Below, in pieces: positions 24,138-34,197 of a DNA stretch of 64,000 nt (position 1 is its first letter; each line of letters opens with the position of its first letter). Under the pieces are notes generated by a model. It saw only the letters and a program-made list of their open reading frames with translations. It searched no databases and was not told the origin of the DNA. The DNA is from an uncultured Christensenella sp. (GTDB lineage Bacteria; Bacillota; Clostridia; Christensenellales; Borkfalkiaceae): NCBI GenBank assembly GCA_910586345.1, contig CAJUHC010000002.1, forward strand, positions 19,184-83,183, read 5' to 3'. A program made the translations under genes and the position numbers.

Positions 24138-27100
24138 TTAAGCGACCGTATCTCCGCCGAGCTTCGATTCGACTTCGGAAAGCTTGACCGAAACTATCTT
24201 GGACACGCCTTTTTCTTCCATTGTAACACCGAACAGAATATCCGCGTTTTCCATAGTGGGTTTTCTGTGGGTGATTACTATAAACTGCGTATCGCTTGCG
24301 AATTTTTTAAGATATTTCGCGTACCTTGCGACGTTGGCTTCGTCGAGCGCAGCTTCTATTTCGTCGAGAACGCAGAACGGCATAGGACGCATTCCTATAA
24401 TCGCGAAAAGTATCGCAATAGCCGTAAGCGCGCGTTCGCCGCCCGAAAGGAGCGAAATTTTAGTAAGTTTTTTGCCGGGGGGACAAGCTATGATTTCGAC
24501 GCCCGCGTTTAAAGGGTCATCGCAATCGGTGTAATCGAGTTGGAGCTCCGCCTTGCCGCCGCCGAAAAGTTCTTTGAAAGTCTTTTTGAAATTCTCGTTT
24601 ATAAGGTTAAAGCCCTCGTCGAAAATTTTCTGCATTTCGGCGCGTATATCGTCAAGCGCGGACGTCAAATCGGCGATAGCCTTTTCCAAATCTTCCTTTT
24701 CCGCCGTCATTTTTTCGTAGCGCTGTGAAAGTTCGTCGTACTCCTCCACCGCGTTATGGTTTACGGGACCTAAAACCGTTATAGCTCTTTTTAAATTTGC
24801 GATAGTCTGTCCGGAAGTCGCGGTATCGTAACCCTCTTCTTTATATTTCAGACAGCCTTCGTAATCTTCGCCGTACTCTTCCAAAATTCGCGTCTGCAAA
24901 TATTCGAGGTCGCTGTCGATTTTCTGAAGCGCGAGCGCGAGCATACTCTGCTCTTTGGTAAGCTCTTCCTTTTCCTTATAAGCCGAAAGCCTTTCGCTGT
25001 CGTACTGCATAACGCGCTTGTTGAGTTCGTCCTTTTTCGCGTGAACTTGCGCAACCTGCCTGTTGAGGTCGGCAACAACTTCCTGTTCTTCTTTCGAAAG
25101 AGCCGCCTGCTGTGCCTGGCGGGTAAACGACTGCATTTCTTCCTCTATCTGAGGAATACTCGCTTTTGTCTTTTCGAGTCTGATTGAAAGGCTTTCCCTT
25201 TCCGTATTCAGTCTTGCGACGTTCTCGGCGCCCGACTTCAACGCACTCTCCAAAGACGCCGTTTCCACTAAAAGCGAGTTGAGTTTTTCCGTCTTCCTGT
25301 TGCGCTCCGCCGCAAGTTTATCGTATTCGGCGCTCATATCGTCGATTGCCGACGTAGCCTTGTCCGACTGAGCGGATAAATCGCTCGCACCCTTACTCAC
25401 TCCCGTAAACTCGCTGTCAAGACCTGAAAGTCTGTCTTCGAGTGCTTTTAAAGACTGAGCGTAAGCCGCGTATTCGCTCTCGGCGCTTGTTACGCCGTTT
25501 AACAACTGCGACTGTTTTTCGGTAACGGCGGCGAGTTCGAGCCTCGAATCCTGTAATCTTTTTATGAGAAGCTGTAATTCCGAATTCGCCTCGGTTTTCT
25601 TTTCTTCATATTCTTTACGCTTGATTTCCGAACGGCTGAGAATGGATTTTTTGGTATCGATACCTTCCTCGATTTCTTTAATGCGTCTTTCGTTGGCAAG
25701 AAGGTTGCCTGCTATTTCGCGCTTCGAACCGCCCGTCATAGAACCCGAAGTGGAAATCACGTCGCCGTCCAAAGTTACTATCTTGAACGCCCGCGGGTAT
25801 CTTCTCGCAATCTGCGTCGCGTTCTGTATATTATCGACTATAAGCGTATTGCCGAGCAGGTTATGTATAACGTTTTCGAACTTCTTATCGAAGCGGACCA
25901 AATCGATTGCAAAACCGATTGCGCCGCGGTCGCGGACGGCGGATTTAATCTGTTCGTTTTCCGTTCTCGGTCTCAAAGCGTCAATCGGAAGGAAAGTTAC
26001 CTGACCCGAGCGGGTACGTTTAAGATATTCTATTAAATATCTCGCGTCATCGCGCGTTCGGGTTATGACGTTTTGCATAGCGCCGCCGAACGCGGTTTCT
26101 ATCGCGACTTCGTAATCCCCGTCGCACCTAACTACGTCCGCAATCAGACCCTCGATTTTTTCGGAGAGAACCAAATCTCCTCTTGCGTCGCTTAAAAGTT
26201 TTTTAACCGAATAAATATATCCGTCGAACCTGTCGCGCAGAGCTTTGCAGGTAGTCAAGCTGTCGTTAAGACTTGCTATCTGCGCCTGTGTGTCGTAAGT
26301 TTGTCTTATAAGCTGTTGTATCTTATCTTCTATTTCGCGCGTTTTGGTTTCGGCTTGTTCCAAAAGCTCGTTCTCATTGCCGAGAAAACCGTTTAGAACT
26401 TTACCGCGTTCCAAACAATTGTCGTACTCTCCGCGGAGATTATCGCGGCGGACGCGGATTTTTTCCATTTCCGCCTTAATCTCCGAAAGTCTTTCTTTCA
26501 ACAAATCTTTCTGCGCAGAAAGGGAACCCATATTCTGGCGCATATCCGAAAGGTCTTTGAACGTGTCCATAACTTTCTTGCGGTGTTCGCCCGTCATATA
26601 TTCGTAATCGGCAATACGCTTTGAAAGCTCGTCTATGTCTTTTCTGAACTGCTCCGCTGACCCGCGCAAAACATTCATTCTCTCCGCGTTTTTCGCCGCG
26701 TAAGATTCGTTTCTTCTTATTTCTCTTTCTATATCGTCTATTCGCTTCGCGGAATACGCAACGTCTTCCTGAGCGGCGGCAAGCTTTGCTTTTACTGAGC
26801 GAGCCTTTTCTGTAAAGAGTTTCGATTCTCCGCTTCTGTGCTCGATGCCGACTTCATATCGGCGGAGCCTTTCGTTCAAATCCTGCAACTGCAAATCCGC
26901 AGAGGCAATCTCATCGCGTCTGACCTGATACTCAGAGAGAAGTTTTTCCGAAAGCGCGGTAACTTCCGCTATACGCACCGCTACGGCGTAAGCTTTTGCA
27001 TTCAGCTCTTCTTTCTCGCCCGCGGCGCTGTCGTGGCGGGATATGTAAAGGTTCATTTCGTGACGGCGGAGCTGGTCGTAAAGCTCCCTGTATTTGAGCG

Positions 27101-27737
27101 CGTTTTCGGACGCTTTTTTCAGCGGACCTATCTGTCTTTCGACTTCCGACATACGCTGTGCGAAAACATAGAGATTGTCCGTCGACGCCTTTAATTTTCT
27201 TTCCGCGTCCGCTTTTCTGTCTTTGAATACGACTATACCCGTAGCCTCTTCGAATATCGAACGTCTGTCCTCGGGCTTTGCGTTCATTATCTGTTCTATT
27301 CTGCCCTGACCGATAATCGAATACCCCTCTTTCGCGGCGCCTGCGCCGTGCAGAAGTCCCGTAAGTATTTTCATACGCGAAGGCTGTTTGTTCAATAGAT
27401 ATTCGCTGTCTCCGCTTCTGTAAAGACGTCTGGTCATTTCGACTTCGTCGCAGTCTATATCGAATATGCGCTTAGTATTGTCGAACGTCAAAGTGACTTC
27501 GCAAAAGGACATCTGACGTCTGGCTTCCGTTCCTCCGAAAATAACGTCCATCATCTGCGAACCGCGCATCATCTTTGCCGACTGTTCGCCGAGAACCCAG
27601 CGTATCGAATCCGCAACGTTGGACTTTCCGCATCCGTTCGGTCCGACTATACAAGTCACTCCGTCGCCTAATGGAATAACCGTCTTGTCCGCAAAAGATT
27701 TAAAACCTACCAATTGTATTTGTTTGAAAGAGCCCAT
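24138..27737 (-). CDS. smc: Chromosome segregation protein SMC
   Basis: A 1199-residue SMC ATPase of full family length. The N-terminal head has Walker A GPNGCGKSNVADSIRW near 32, followed by a long coiled coil (about 165-500), the hinge (about 520-640, DGYIYSVKKLL to DGDVISTSGSMTGG), a second coiled coil to about 1030, and the C-terminal head with the signature LLSGGERALTAIA and Walker B PFCVLDEIEAALDEAN. It acts with ScpA and ScpB, not in this window, to compact and separate chromosomes. Gene order is that of Bacillus. Confidence 0.97.
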   Translation of the reverse strand: MGSFKQIQLVGFKSFADKTVIPLGDGVTCIVGPNGCGKSNVADSIRWVLGEQSAKMMRGSQMMDVIFGGTEARRQMSFCEVTLTFDNTKRIFDIDCDEVEMTRRLYRSGDSEYLLNKQPSRMKILTGLLHGAGAAKEGYSIIGQGRIEQIMNAKPEDRRSIFEEATGIVVFKDRKADAERKLKASTDNLYVFAQRMSEVERQIGPLKKASENALKYRELYDQLRRHEMNLYISRHDSAAGEKEELNAKAYAVAVRIAEVTALSEKLLSEYQVRRDEIASADLQLQDLNERLRRYEVGIEHRSGESKLFTEKARSVKAKLAAAQEDVAYSAKRIDDIEREIRRNESYAAKNAERMNVLRGSAEQFRKDIDELSKRIADYEYMTGEHRKKVMDTFKDLSDMRQNMGSLSAQKDLLKERLSEIKAEMEKIRVRRDNLRGEYDNCLERGKVLNGFLGNENELLEQAETKTREIEDKIQQLIRQTYDTQAQIASLNDSLTTCKALRDRFDGYIYSVKKLLSDARGDLVLSEKIEGLIADVVRCDGDYEVAIETAFGGAMQNVITRTRDDARYLIEYLKRTRSGQVTFLPIDALRPRTENEQIKSAVRDRGAIGFAIDLVRFDKKFENVIHNLLGNTLIVDNIQNATQIARRYPRAFKIVTLDGDVISTSGSMTGGSKREIAGNLLANERRIKEIEEGIDTKKSILSRSEIKRKEYEEKKTEANSELQLLIKRLQDSRLELAAVTEKQSQLLNGVTSAESEYAAYAQSLKALEDRLSGLDSEFTGVSKGASDLSAQSDKATSAIDDMSAEYDKLAAERNRKTEKLNSLLVETASLESALKSGAENVARLNTERESLSIRLEKTKASIPQIEEEMQSFTRQAQQAALSKEEQEVVADLNRQVAQVHAKKDELNKRVMQYDSERLSAYKEKEELTKEQSMLALALQKIDSDLEYLQTRILEEYGEDYEGCLKYKEEGYDTATSGQTIANLKRAITVLGPVNHNAVEEYDELSQRYEKMTAEKEDLEKAIADLTSALDDIRAEMQKIFDEGFNLINENFKKTFKELFGGGKAELQLDYTDCDDPLNAGVEIIACPPGKKLTKISLLSGGERALTAIAILFAIIGMRPMPFCVLDEIEAALDEANVARYAKYLKKFASDTQFIVITHRKPTMENADILFGVTMEEKGVSKIVSVKLSEVESKLGGDTVA

Positions 27738-27749
27738 ATAAACCTTGTC

Positions 27750-28388
27750 TTAAAATTTTTGAAATTTGGTTTCGTAATATTTTAAAGCCGATTCCGCGGC
27801 CGCCTGTTCCGCCGATTTTACGTTATCCGCCTCGCCGACGAAAGTTTTTCCGAAAGCTTCGACGCTTACAGAAAATCTGTGGTTCCGCTCAGTGCCTATC
27901 TCCTTGCGGCAGTATTCCGGACAGGCTCCCCCGCCCGACTGTAACAGTTCCTGTAATTTTCCTTTATAGTTAACTACCGTTTCGCCGACGGAGAAATCCA
28001 GAGTCGATAAAACGAATTTTTTCGCTTCCTCCATTCCGCCGTCAAGGTATATTGCCGCGGTAACCGCTTCGTACGCCGACGGAACCGCTTTTTTATTGAA
28101 TATATCGCTTTTGCCTTTTACGAGCAATTTATCTAGTCCGAGACGTTCGGAAACGGGCGCAAGCGCACTGTCCGCGACAAGATTTTTGCGACGTTCCGTC
28201 AGCGCGCCCTCGGTTATTTCTTCGCTGTAAATTCTTTCGGACACTATAAATTCGAGTATAGCGTCCCCGAAAAATTCCAGGAGCTGATTGTTATCCTCGG
28301 AAGCCGAAGCAAGCGTAAGCGCCCGCTTCAATAGCGTTTTATCTTTAAAAGTGTATCCTATCGCTTTCTCTGCTCTTTCAATCGTCAT
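27750..28388 (-). CDS. rnc: Ribonuclease III
   Basis: A 212-residue double-strand-specific endonuclease that processes rRNA and some mRNAs. The catalytic signature NQLLEFFGDAILEF lies near residues 34-47, with further acidic catalytic residues in DGGMEEAKKF near 115-124. The C-terminal double-stranded RNA-binding domain runs from about 140, ending in DNVKSAEQAAAESALKYY. Its start overlaps plsX by 11 bases. Confidence 0.94.
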   Translation of the reverse strand: MTIERAEKAIGYTFKDKTLLKRALTLASASEDNNQLLEFFGDAILEFIVSERIYSEEITEGALTERRKNLVADSALAPVSERLGLDKLLVKGKSDIFNKKAVPSAYEAVTAAIYLDGGMEEAKKFVLSTLDFSVGETVVNYKGKLQELLQSGGGACPEYCRKEIGTERNHRFSVSVEAFGKTFVGEADNVKSAEQAAAESALKYYETKFQKF

Positions 28389-29415
28389 TGCAAGGCACCG
28401 TAAAAGAATCTATGTCCGCGGCCGCAAGCAGTTCTTCAACCGCGGGAATAAGTTTGTTGCGGTATATGCCCGCCGCATTGGCTATCGAATTGGCAATCGT
28501 CGCGGGCTTGGACGAACCGTGACTTTTGATTACCGGCTTTTTAAGTCCGAGCAAAAGCGCGCCGCCGACTTTATCGAAATCGAGCTGCGCCCGCATTTTC
28601 CTTATTGCTTTGCGCATAAACAGATAACCTATCTTAGAACCCAAAGTCGCGGAAAATTCTTTTTTCATAACGCCGAGAATCATTTTTCCGCAGCCTTCGA
28701 TAGACTTCAAAGCGATATTGCCCGAAAACCCGTCGGCGACTACAACGTCGCATTCGCCCAGCATTATATCGCGTCCTTCGACGTTTCCGATGAAATTCAC
28801 GCCCTTCATTTCAGACATATATTTATAAGTTTCCAGCCTCAAAGGGTCACCCTTGTGTTCCTCGGTGCCGTTATTCAAGAGTCCCACTTTCGGGCTTTCG
28901 GTTCCGAATCCCGCTTTTGCATAAGCCGAACCGAGCACTGCGAACTGGCAGAGCATAGCGGGTTTGCATTCCGCGTTCGCTCCGCAGTCGATAAGAAGCG
29001 TCTGCCCTCCGCGCGAATTGGGAATCGCAGGACAAAGCGCCGGACGCTTTATTCCTCTAATCCTGCCGAGTATAAGCTGACCTCCGACTATGGTCGCTCC
29101 CGTAGAACCCGCAGTAACCAAAGCGCATATATCATCCTGTTTTTTCAGCATCCAATAAGCCGCTATAAGCGAGGACTGTTTACGCTTAACCGCCTCCGTA
29201 GGAACGTCGTTCATATCTATGACGTCGGGACAGTCGATAATTTCTATGCGGGACGCGTCGTATTTGTATTTACCGAGTTCCGCCTGCACTTCGGCTTGCC
29301 TGCCCGTAAGTATAATATAAAGTTCCTTATCTTTGTTTACCGCCTGTACGGCGCCGGCAACAGTCGCGTAAGGCGCGTTGTCGCCGCCCATCGCGTCCAC
29401 TAAAATTTTAATCAT
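28378..29415 (-). CDS. plsX: Phosphate acyltransferase PlsX
   Basis: A 345-residue enzyme that converts acyl-ACP to acyl-phosphate, the first step of phospholipid synthesis in most Firmicutes. The N-terminal VDAMGGDNAP, central GSTGATIVGGQ and DCGANAECKP are family signatures. The usual neighbours fabD, fabG and acpP are absent here; rnc follows directly. AAGGAG lies five nt before the ATG at 29415. Confidence 0.95.
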   Translation of the reverse strand: MIKILVDAMGGDNAPYATVAGAVQAVNKDKELYIILTGRQAEVQAELGKYKYDASRIEIIDCPDVIDMNDVPTEAVKRKQSSLIAAYWMLKKQDDICALVTAGSTGATIVGGQLILGRIRGIKRPALCPAIPNSRGGQTLLIDCGANAECKPAMLCQFAVLGSAYAKAGFGTESPKVGLLNNGTEEHKGDPLRLETYKYMSEMKGVNFIGNVEGRDIMLGECDVVVADGFSGNIALKSIEGCGKMILGVMKKEFSATLGSKIGYLFMRKAIRKMRAQLDFDKVGGALLLGLKKPVIKSHGSSKPATIANSIANAAGIYRNKLIPAVEELLAAADIDSFTVPCNDD

Positions 29416-29453
29416 CTATGCTCCTTAAACGGCAGAAATCAATACCGTATTAA

Positions 29454-29482
29454 ATTATAACATAACCGTTTGAAAAACACAA
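29454..29482 (-). promoter_or_regulatory. Possible promoter of the plsX operon
   Basis: On the minus strand TATAAT (29454-29459) has TTGTGT (29477-29482) 17 nt upstream. The -35 match is partial. Confidence 0.45.
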
Positions 29483-29510
29483 ATAAAAATACGGAAATCT
29501 AAACTCCGTT
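29483..29510 (-). terminator. Weak terminator after the VanW-like gene
   Basis: On the minus strand a 5-bp stem (ACGGA/TCCGT) with a nine-base loop is followed by TATTTTTATTT, directly after the stop codon at 29511. Confidence 0.5.
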
Positions 29511-30794
29511 TTAAATTTCTCCGGCTTCGCCCGTATCTCCCGTTTCTTCTTCCCCGTCCGCCTTTAATACCACGCGTTTTAACGGCGCGTATTTGTCCCG
29601 GCGGAATAGCTTGGTTACGGAAACGCCGTTTCTCGTTACCGTAAGGTAGCCCTCGCTGACCGTACCGTCTCTTCCTTCCTTTACGAGCGACTCGTCTTCC
29701 GTGATTTCTTCGGGTGCGGGAATATTGTTTTTCACTACGGAACTATAACCGTAGCTTGCCCCGTCGCCTCTGCCGTAAATATTGAAAGTTACGTAATCTC
29801 TGCCCGTTACCGCACGGATATACAGCGTATATCCGGTGCGGTTTTCGAATTTCAAATCGAAATAAGTTCCGCTTACCATAGCATCGAACGACGGCGGAAC
29901 GTAACTCACCGCAAGCGAGTGCTGGTGAAACTCCGTCATATCGCAGCCCGAAAGGAGCGCGGCGTTGAACAGCGTAGTGCTGACCTGACAAACTCCGCCC
30001 CCGACCCCGTCCACGAACTCTCCGCGTTCGATTATTTTAGCGGACTTGAACCCGCGTTCAACCGTTCTCTGTCCGACGGTTTCGTTAAACGAAAACGATT
30101 CGCCGTTACAAAGAACCGTGCCGTTGATTTTTTCGGATGCAAGACGTATATTATGCGCCCTCGGAGCGTTGGAGCCGTCATATCTCGTGGTGAACGTGCT
30201 TAAAAGTCTGGTATTATACTTAACGGAATTCATCGAAAGCGTTCTTTTTACCGTCTTTACGTCTACGTAAACGTCGTTGAAATCCGCGCCGAGAGACGCG
30301 CGTACGTCGCGCAACAGTCCGGAATAATCCGCCGTTTTTCCGTCGCTGCCCTCATAGTAAGTAAAAGGTTCGCCGTCGGTATTGAAAACCGCGTAAGGCT
30401 CGACCATAGGAGCGCTTTCGTCGGCACATATCATAGCGGCAATTTCATTTAAACCGTTAAGATAATAACTCACGTCCGCAGTATACACCCCGTTCTTCCG
30501 TACGGTTTTCAAAAGATTCTGAAGATTATCCTTATAACCTATTTCGGGATAAGAAAAGACGTATTTATTTTGCTTGCCTATAACCGTTATGCTCTTTTGT
30601 TTTAATTCGTTCTCGATATTTCCGCGTAAAACGCGCAAAGCTTCCGCACGGGTTTTGCCTCCTATGTCCGTTCCGTTCACCGTAATGTTTTTAGGCAGTC
30701 TGATTGAAAAACCGCACGCGAAAAAAATTAAGCCCGCCGAAAAAGCGAGCATAACAATAACCGTATTAAATCTGATTAAATAACCTTTCTTCAA
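29511..30794 (-). CDS. VanW family protein with peptidoglycan-binding-like domain
   Basis: A 427-residue protein with an N-terminal membrane anchor (about 10-28), a PG_binding_4-like domain (about 35-200) and a VanW domain (about 215-345) containing NGESFSFNETVG, GVGGGVCQVSTTLFNA and EFHQHSLAVSYVP. The C-terminal 80 residues are extracytosolic and acidic. VanW occurs in some vancomycin-resistance clusters, but stand-alone copies are common in Clostridia and do not imply resistance. The start is TTG overlapping the PHP gene stop; a later ATG would remove half the anchor. Confidence 0.85.
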   Translation of the reverse strand: MKKGYLIRFNTVIVMLAFSAGLIFFACGFSIRLPKNITVNGTDIGGKTRAEALRVLRGNIENELKQKSITVIGKQNKYVFSYPEIGYKDNLQNLLKTVRKNGVYTADVSYYLNGLNEIAAMICADESAPMVEPYAVFNTDGEPFTYYEGSDGKTADYSGLLRDVRASLGADFNDVYVDVKTVKRTLSMNSVKYNTRLLSTFTTRYDGSNAPRAHNIRLASEKINGTVLCNGESFSFNETVGQRTVERGFKSAKIIERGEFVDGVGGGVCQVSTTLFNAALLSGCDMTEFHQHSLAVSYVPPSFDAMVSGTYFDLKFENRTGYTLYIRAVTGRDYVTFNIYGRGDGASYGYSSVVKNNIPAPEEITEDESLVKEGRDGTVSEGYLTVTRNGVSVTKLFRRDKYAPLKRVVLKADGEEETGDTGEAGEI

Positions 30795-31627
30795 AATCCG
30801 AGTTTTTCCGCAAGAGCTTCGTCAATAAAGAAGGCAGGCGTTCCTATCTCCTTTCTTCCGCCTTTGATATGCGTATCGGAACCGCCCGTAACCAAAAGAT
30901 TGAAAGCTTTTGCCGTCTCCTTATAGTATGCCGTTTCCTTAGCAGTATGCGCAGAATACACGCCTTCTATCCCGCACAGACCGCAGTCTTTGAGTTTGGA
31001 TATGAGGCGCAGTTTTTCTTCCGCGCCGAGTTCTATTCTCCCGGGATGAGCAAGCGAAGTAAAACCTCCGCTCGCATTGACTGCCTCTATCGCTTCCCGC
31101 GGAGAAGGTCTGCCTACCGTAGAAAACGCGCATTTCCCCGAAGCGAGATATTCGGAGTAAAAAGAAAAAGCGGATTTCGCATAACCTTTCGCCGCTCCCG
31201 CACGAGCCACGTGCATTCCGTGAACGGGAGCGGACGGACTCGCGCGCAGGTTTAAAACTTCTTCCGTACGAATTCGTATTCCGCTTTTGTTCAACTTGAA
31301 AATAATATCTTCAGTCCGCCTTAAAGAACCCTCGAAAAGGCTCTTTAAAAAGCACTTGAAATCGGAATTCCCGCAGTTTACGTTATAACCGAGAGTATGA
31401 ACTTTTACGCCGTTGTCGTAAGCCGAAATTTCTATACCGCTAACCGCTCTTATTCCTTTGTTTACGCACAGCTCGTAAACTTGCGGATAAGCGAGCGCGC
31501 AATCGTGGTCGGTTACCGAAAGTACGCCGACGCCATTTACAGCCGCCTCCGAAACTACCTCGGCGGGACTCATTAGCCCGTCCGAATAAAAAGTTTGAAC
31601 GTGTAAATCAGCTTTTAATTTTACCAT
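30791..31627 (-). CDS. PHP-domain phosphoesterase
   Basis: A 278-residue PHP-superfamily metal phosphoesterase of the COG0613 type. Metal ligands are visible in ADLHVQTFYSDG near residues 6-17, SVTDHD near 37-42, a central HGMHVARAG, SLAHPGRI near 192-199 and GGSDTHIKGG near 249-258. Characterised relatives hydrolyse 3',5'-nucleoside bisphosphates or RNA 5' ends. It overlaps recF by 20 bases and vanW by a few, making a three-gene unit. Confidence 0.83.
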   Translation of the reverse strand: MVKLKADLHVQTFYSDGLMSPAEVVSEAAVNGVGVLSVTDHDCALAYPQVYELCVNKGIRAVSGIEISAYDNGVKVHTLGYNVNCGNSDFKCFLKSLFEGSLRRTEDIIFKLNKSGIRIRTEEVLNLRASPSAPVHGMHVARAGAAKGYAKSAFSFYSEYLASGKCAFSTVGRPSPREAIEAVNASGGFTSLAHPGRIELGAEEKLRLISKLKDCGLCGIEGVYSAHTAKETAYYKETAKAFNLLVTGGSDTHIKGGRKEIGTPAFFIDEALAEKLGF

Positions 31628-32693
31628 CGTCGATTTTTATTTTGTTCACTTCTTTACCGTATAATACGCGCTCCGCGTGAGTACAGGTAAGTATAGTCTG
31701 CAAACCCTGTGTGCGCGCGGCGAGTTTTTTGCGTCTCGGCAAATCGAGTTCGCTCATAACGTCGTCGAGTATCAGAACCGGATATTCGCCCGAAAGCCGT
31801 TTGAAAATTTCGACTTCCGACAGCTTTATCGAAAGCGCGGCGGTACGCGTCTGCCCTTGGGAAGCGAAGGTCTTGGCATCCGTACCGTCGATTAAAATAT
31901 CCAAATCGTCGCGGTGGGGACCCGAACCGGTATAACCGAGTCTTATATCCCTCTCGTAGTTCGCGGACAGTTCGTTAAACAGCCGTTCTGCAAGCTGTTT
32001 TTCGTCGCCCTTGTATTTTTTTTCGGGCGAGATTTCAAGCTTTTCCGCGCCGTCCGTAAGTTCCGCGTGGATATTTTCGGCAATCGGCGAAAGCATAGAC
32101 GCAAATTCCGCGCGCTTGAAAGCTATTACAGCCGCGTACTTGCATAACTGCTCGTCCCATACGGGCAGTGTTTCGTAAACGAGCGAAATATCTCTGTTTT
32201 TCAAAAGATTGTTTCTCTGCTCCAAAATTTTATTATAGCGCATAAGCGCGACGTAATAAGACTTTGAAAGCTGGCTTATCGAAACGTTTAAAAATCTCCT
32301 CCTCTCGTCTGGCCCGTCCTGAATAAGCCTGAGTTCGTGCGGGGAGAAAAACACGCTGTATATATTGCCGAGAATATCGGCGTTTTTCGTTATTTTGTTG
32401 CCGTTTACGCGCACTTCCCTGCCGTTTTCGGTAATGCGGGCGGTTATCTCTACGACGCCGTATCTACCCTCCGCAAGCGCCGAAATTTCAGCGAAATCAC
32501 AGCCGTGGCGGATAAGCTGTTTATCGCGCCTGCACCTTGGGGAAGTTCCCGTACAAAGATAAAAAACAGCCTCCGCGCAGTTGGTTTTGCCTTGCGCGTT
32601 TCTTCCGAAAAGCACGTTGAGTCCCTCGGAAAAATTTACGGATTCGTTTTCGTAATTTCTGAAATTTTTTAAATTTAATTTTTTTATGCGCAT
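31608..32693 (-). CDS. recF: DNA replication and repair protein RecF
   Basis: A 361-residue SMC-like ATPase that loads RecA at gaps with RecO and RecR. The P loop is GRNAQGKTNCAEA near 30-42, the signature region GQTRTAALSIKLSE lies near 280, and Walker B LILDDVMSELD lies near 310. In most Firmicutes recF follows dnaA and dnaN on the same strand; here it is transcribed away from dnaA, and dnaN is absent. Confidence 0.94.
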   Translation of the reverse strand: MRIKKLNLKNFRNYENESVNFSEGLNVLFGRNAQGKTNCAEAVFYLCTGTSPRCRRDKQLIRHGCDFAEISALAEGRYGVVEITARITENGREVRVNGNKITKNADILGNIYSVFFSPHELRLIQDGPDERRRFLNVSISQLSKSYYVALMRYNKILEQRNNLLKNRDISLVYETLPVWDEQLCKYAAVIAFKRAEFASMLSPIAENIHAELTDGAEKLEISPEKKYKGDEKQLAERLFNELSANYERDIRLGYTGSGPHRDDLDILIDGTDAKTFASQGQTRTAALSIKLSEVEIFKRLSGEYPVLILDDVMSELDLPRRKKLAARTQGLQTILTCTHAERVLYGKEVNKIKIDDGKIKS

Positions 32694-32708
32694 TTATCTT
32701 AAAAACAC

Positions 32709-32767
32709 TTTATTTTAAAGCCGGATTGTATTATAATGATTATAACAAATTTTTCGAAAAAACTCAA
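32709..32767. promoter_or_regulatory. Overlapping divergent promoters of dnaA and recF
   Basis: For dnaA (+) TTTATT (32709-32714) and TATAAT (32732-32737) are spaced 17 nt. For recF (-) TTGAGT (32762-32767) and TATAAT (32739-32744) are also spaced 17 nt. The two -10 boxes are one base apart, so the promoters interfere physically. No DnaA box is visible in the gap. Confidence 0.55.
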
Positions 32768-32786
32768 AGGATTAAACGGCTCAATT

Positions 32787-34133
32787 ATGTCAGAAAAGGG
32801 GAATTTCGATTTTTTATACAATCCCATCAAAGAAAAAATGCAGGAACTCGTTTCCCACATTAACTACACGACTTATATCGAAAAGCTCGTGCCCGTCGAC
32901 GTGGACGGGAGATTTATCGTACTCGAAACCCCTACCGAAAGTTTTGCAAAATACATCACCGGTACGCTTGCGGAAAAGATGCGCGAAGCCATTATCAAAG
33001 CCGACGTCGGTTTAACGGATTTCCGCTTAAAAGTCGAGGGCAGCGATAGTTTCGCGTATAACGCTCCCGACGACGAAAAATATTCCCCGCCTGCAAATCT
33101 CGACCCGAAATTCACGTTCGACAGCTTTGTTATCGGAAACAATAAGTTCGTACACGCGGCCGCGCTCTCGGTTGCGGAGGACCCCGCGGGAACTTATAAT
33201 CCTCTGTTCATTTACGGCGGAACGGGGCTCGGAAAAACCCACCTTATTCAGGCTATCGCAAACAAAGTCGTAAAGGACAAGCCGAATTTAAAAGTAATTT
33301 ACGTCACCTGCGAACAGTTCGTAAACGAAATTATAGACACTATGTTTACTGGACGCGGACCCGACGCGCGCGACAAGGGCAACCGTTTAAGGCACTACTA
33401 CCGTAATGCGGACGTTCTTATTATAGACGATATTCAGTTTATCGAAAACAAGAAAGCCGTACAGGAAGAATTTTTCCATACTTTCAACGAACTTGTTTCC
33501 AAGGGCAAACAGATTGTAATTTCTTCCGACCATCCGCCGAAAGAACTGCCCGCGCTCGAAGAAAGGCTCAGAACCCGTTTCTCCGGCGGTCTTTTATTCG
33601 ACATACTCCCTCCCGATTTCGAAACGAAAATCGCGATTTTAAAACGCAAAGCGTTCGAGAAAAAGTGTTTCGTTCCAGACGATGTATTGACTTTCCTCGC
33701 ACAGGATTCCGGCGAAGACGTAAGAACGCTCGAAGGCAGACTTACCAAAGTCATATTCGCTTCCAGACTGCACGAGGAACCCATTTCCGTCGCGCTGGCG
33801 AGAAGCGCGCTCAACGAAGCCGTTTCCGAAACGGGTAAGGAAGAAATAACTCCCGAAAGCGTAATATCCGCCGTGACGGGCTATTACAGAATATCAAAGA
33901 CCGATATGACGGGCAAATCCAAGAAAAAGGAAATCGTCATACCCAGACAGATTTGCTGTTATCTTATGTGCGAGCTGTTGTCGCTCCCGCTTATCTCGAT
34001 AGGCAAAGTGCTCGGCGGCAGAGACCACACCACTATTCTCTACTCGCGCGATAAGGTAGACGAAATGTGCCGCGTAAACGATAAAATAGCAAAAGACGTG
34101 GACGATATAAAAAATATAATTTTAAAAAAGTAA
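32787..34133 (+). CDS. dnaA: Chromosomal replication initiator DnaA
   Basis: A 448-residue initiator ATPase. Domain I is at the N-terminus, followed by a short linker. The AAA+ domain holds Walker A GGTGLGKTHLI, Walker B VLIIDDIQFIENK and the arginine-finger region PALEERLRTRFSGG. The C-terminal DNA-binding domain ends with LGGRDHTTILYSRDKV, the DnaA-box-contacting helix. The ATG at 32787 is chosen because the in-frame ATG at 32736 overlaps the -10 box; the ribosome-binding site is weak (AAAGGA, 15 nt upstream). Confidence 0.96.
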   Translation: MSEKGNFDFLYNPIKEKMQELVSHINYTTYIEKLVPVDVDGRFIVLETPTESFAKYITGTLAEKMREAIIKADVGLTDFRLKVEGSDSFAYNAPDDEKYSPPANLDPKFTFDSFVIGNNKFVHAAALSVAEDPAGTYNPLFIYGGTGLGKTHLIQAIANKVVKDKPNLKVIYVTCEQFVNEIIDTMFTGRGPDARDKGNRLRHYYRNADVLIIDDIQFIENKKAVQEEFFHTFNELVSKGKQIVISSDHPPKELPALEERLRTRFSGGLLFDILPPDFETKIAILKRKAFEKKCFVPDDVLTFLAQDSGEDVRTLEGRLTKVIFASRLHEEPISVALARSALNEAVSETGKEEITPESVISAVTGYYRISKTDMTGKSKKKEIVIPRQICCYLMCELLSLPLISIGKVLGGRDHTTILYSRDKVDEMCRVNDKIAKDVDDIKNIILKK

Positions 34134-34197
34134 TTTATCTCCGATTGCCTGATAATATCGGGCAATAAAAATATTTAAAAGGCGAAACATTTTTTGC

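Noticed and set aside
28288..29403. A 371-codon open frame on the plus strand opposite plsX and rnc.
   Set aside because: The minus strand encodes PlsX with full family motifs; the plus frame has low-complexity Arg/Phe-rich sequence typical of a shadow frame.
29511..30794. VanW-like gene as a sign of vancomycin resistance.
   Set aside because: None of vanA/B/D-type ligase, vanH or vanX is nearby, and stand-alone VanW proteins are common in Clostridia.
32736..32786. An upstream in-frame ATG for dnaA.
   Set aside because: It overlaps the -10 box of the only good promoter, so it cannot be in the message from that promoter.
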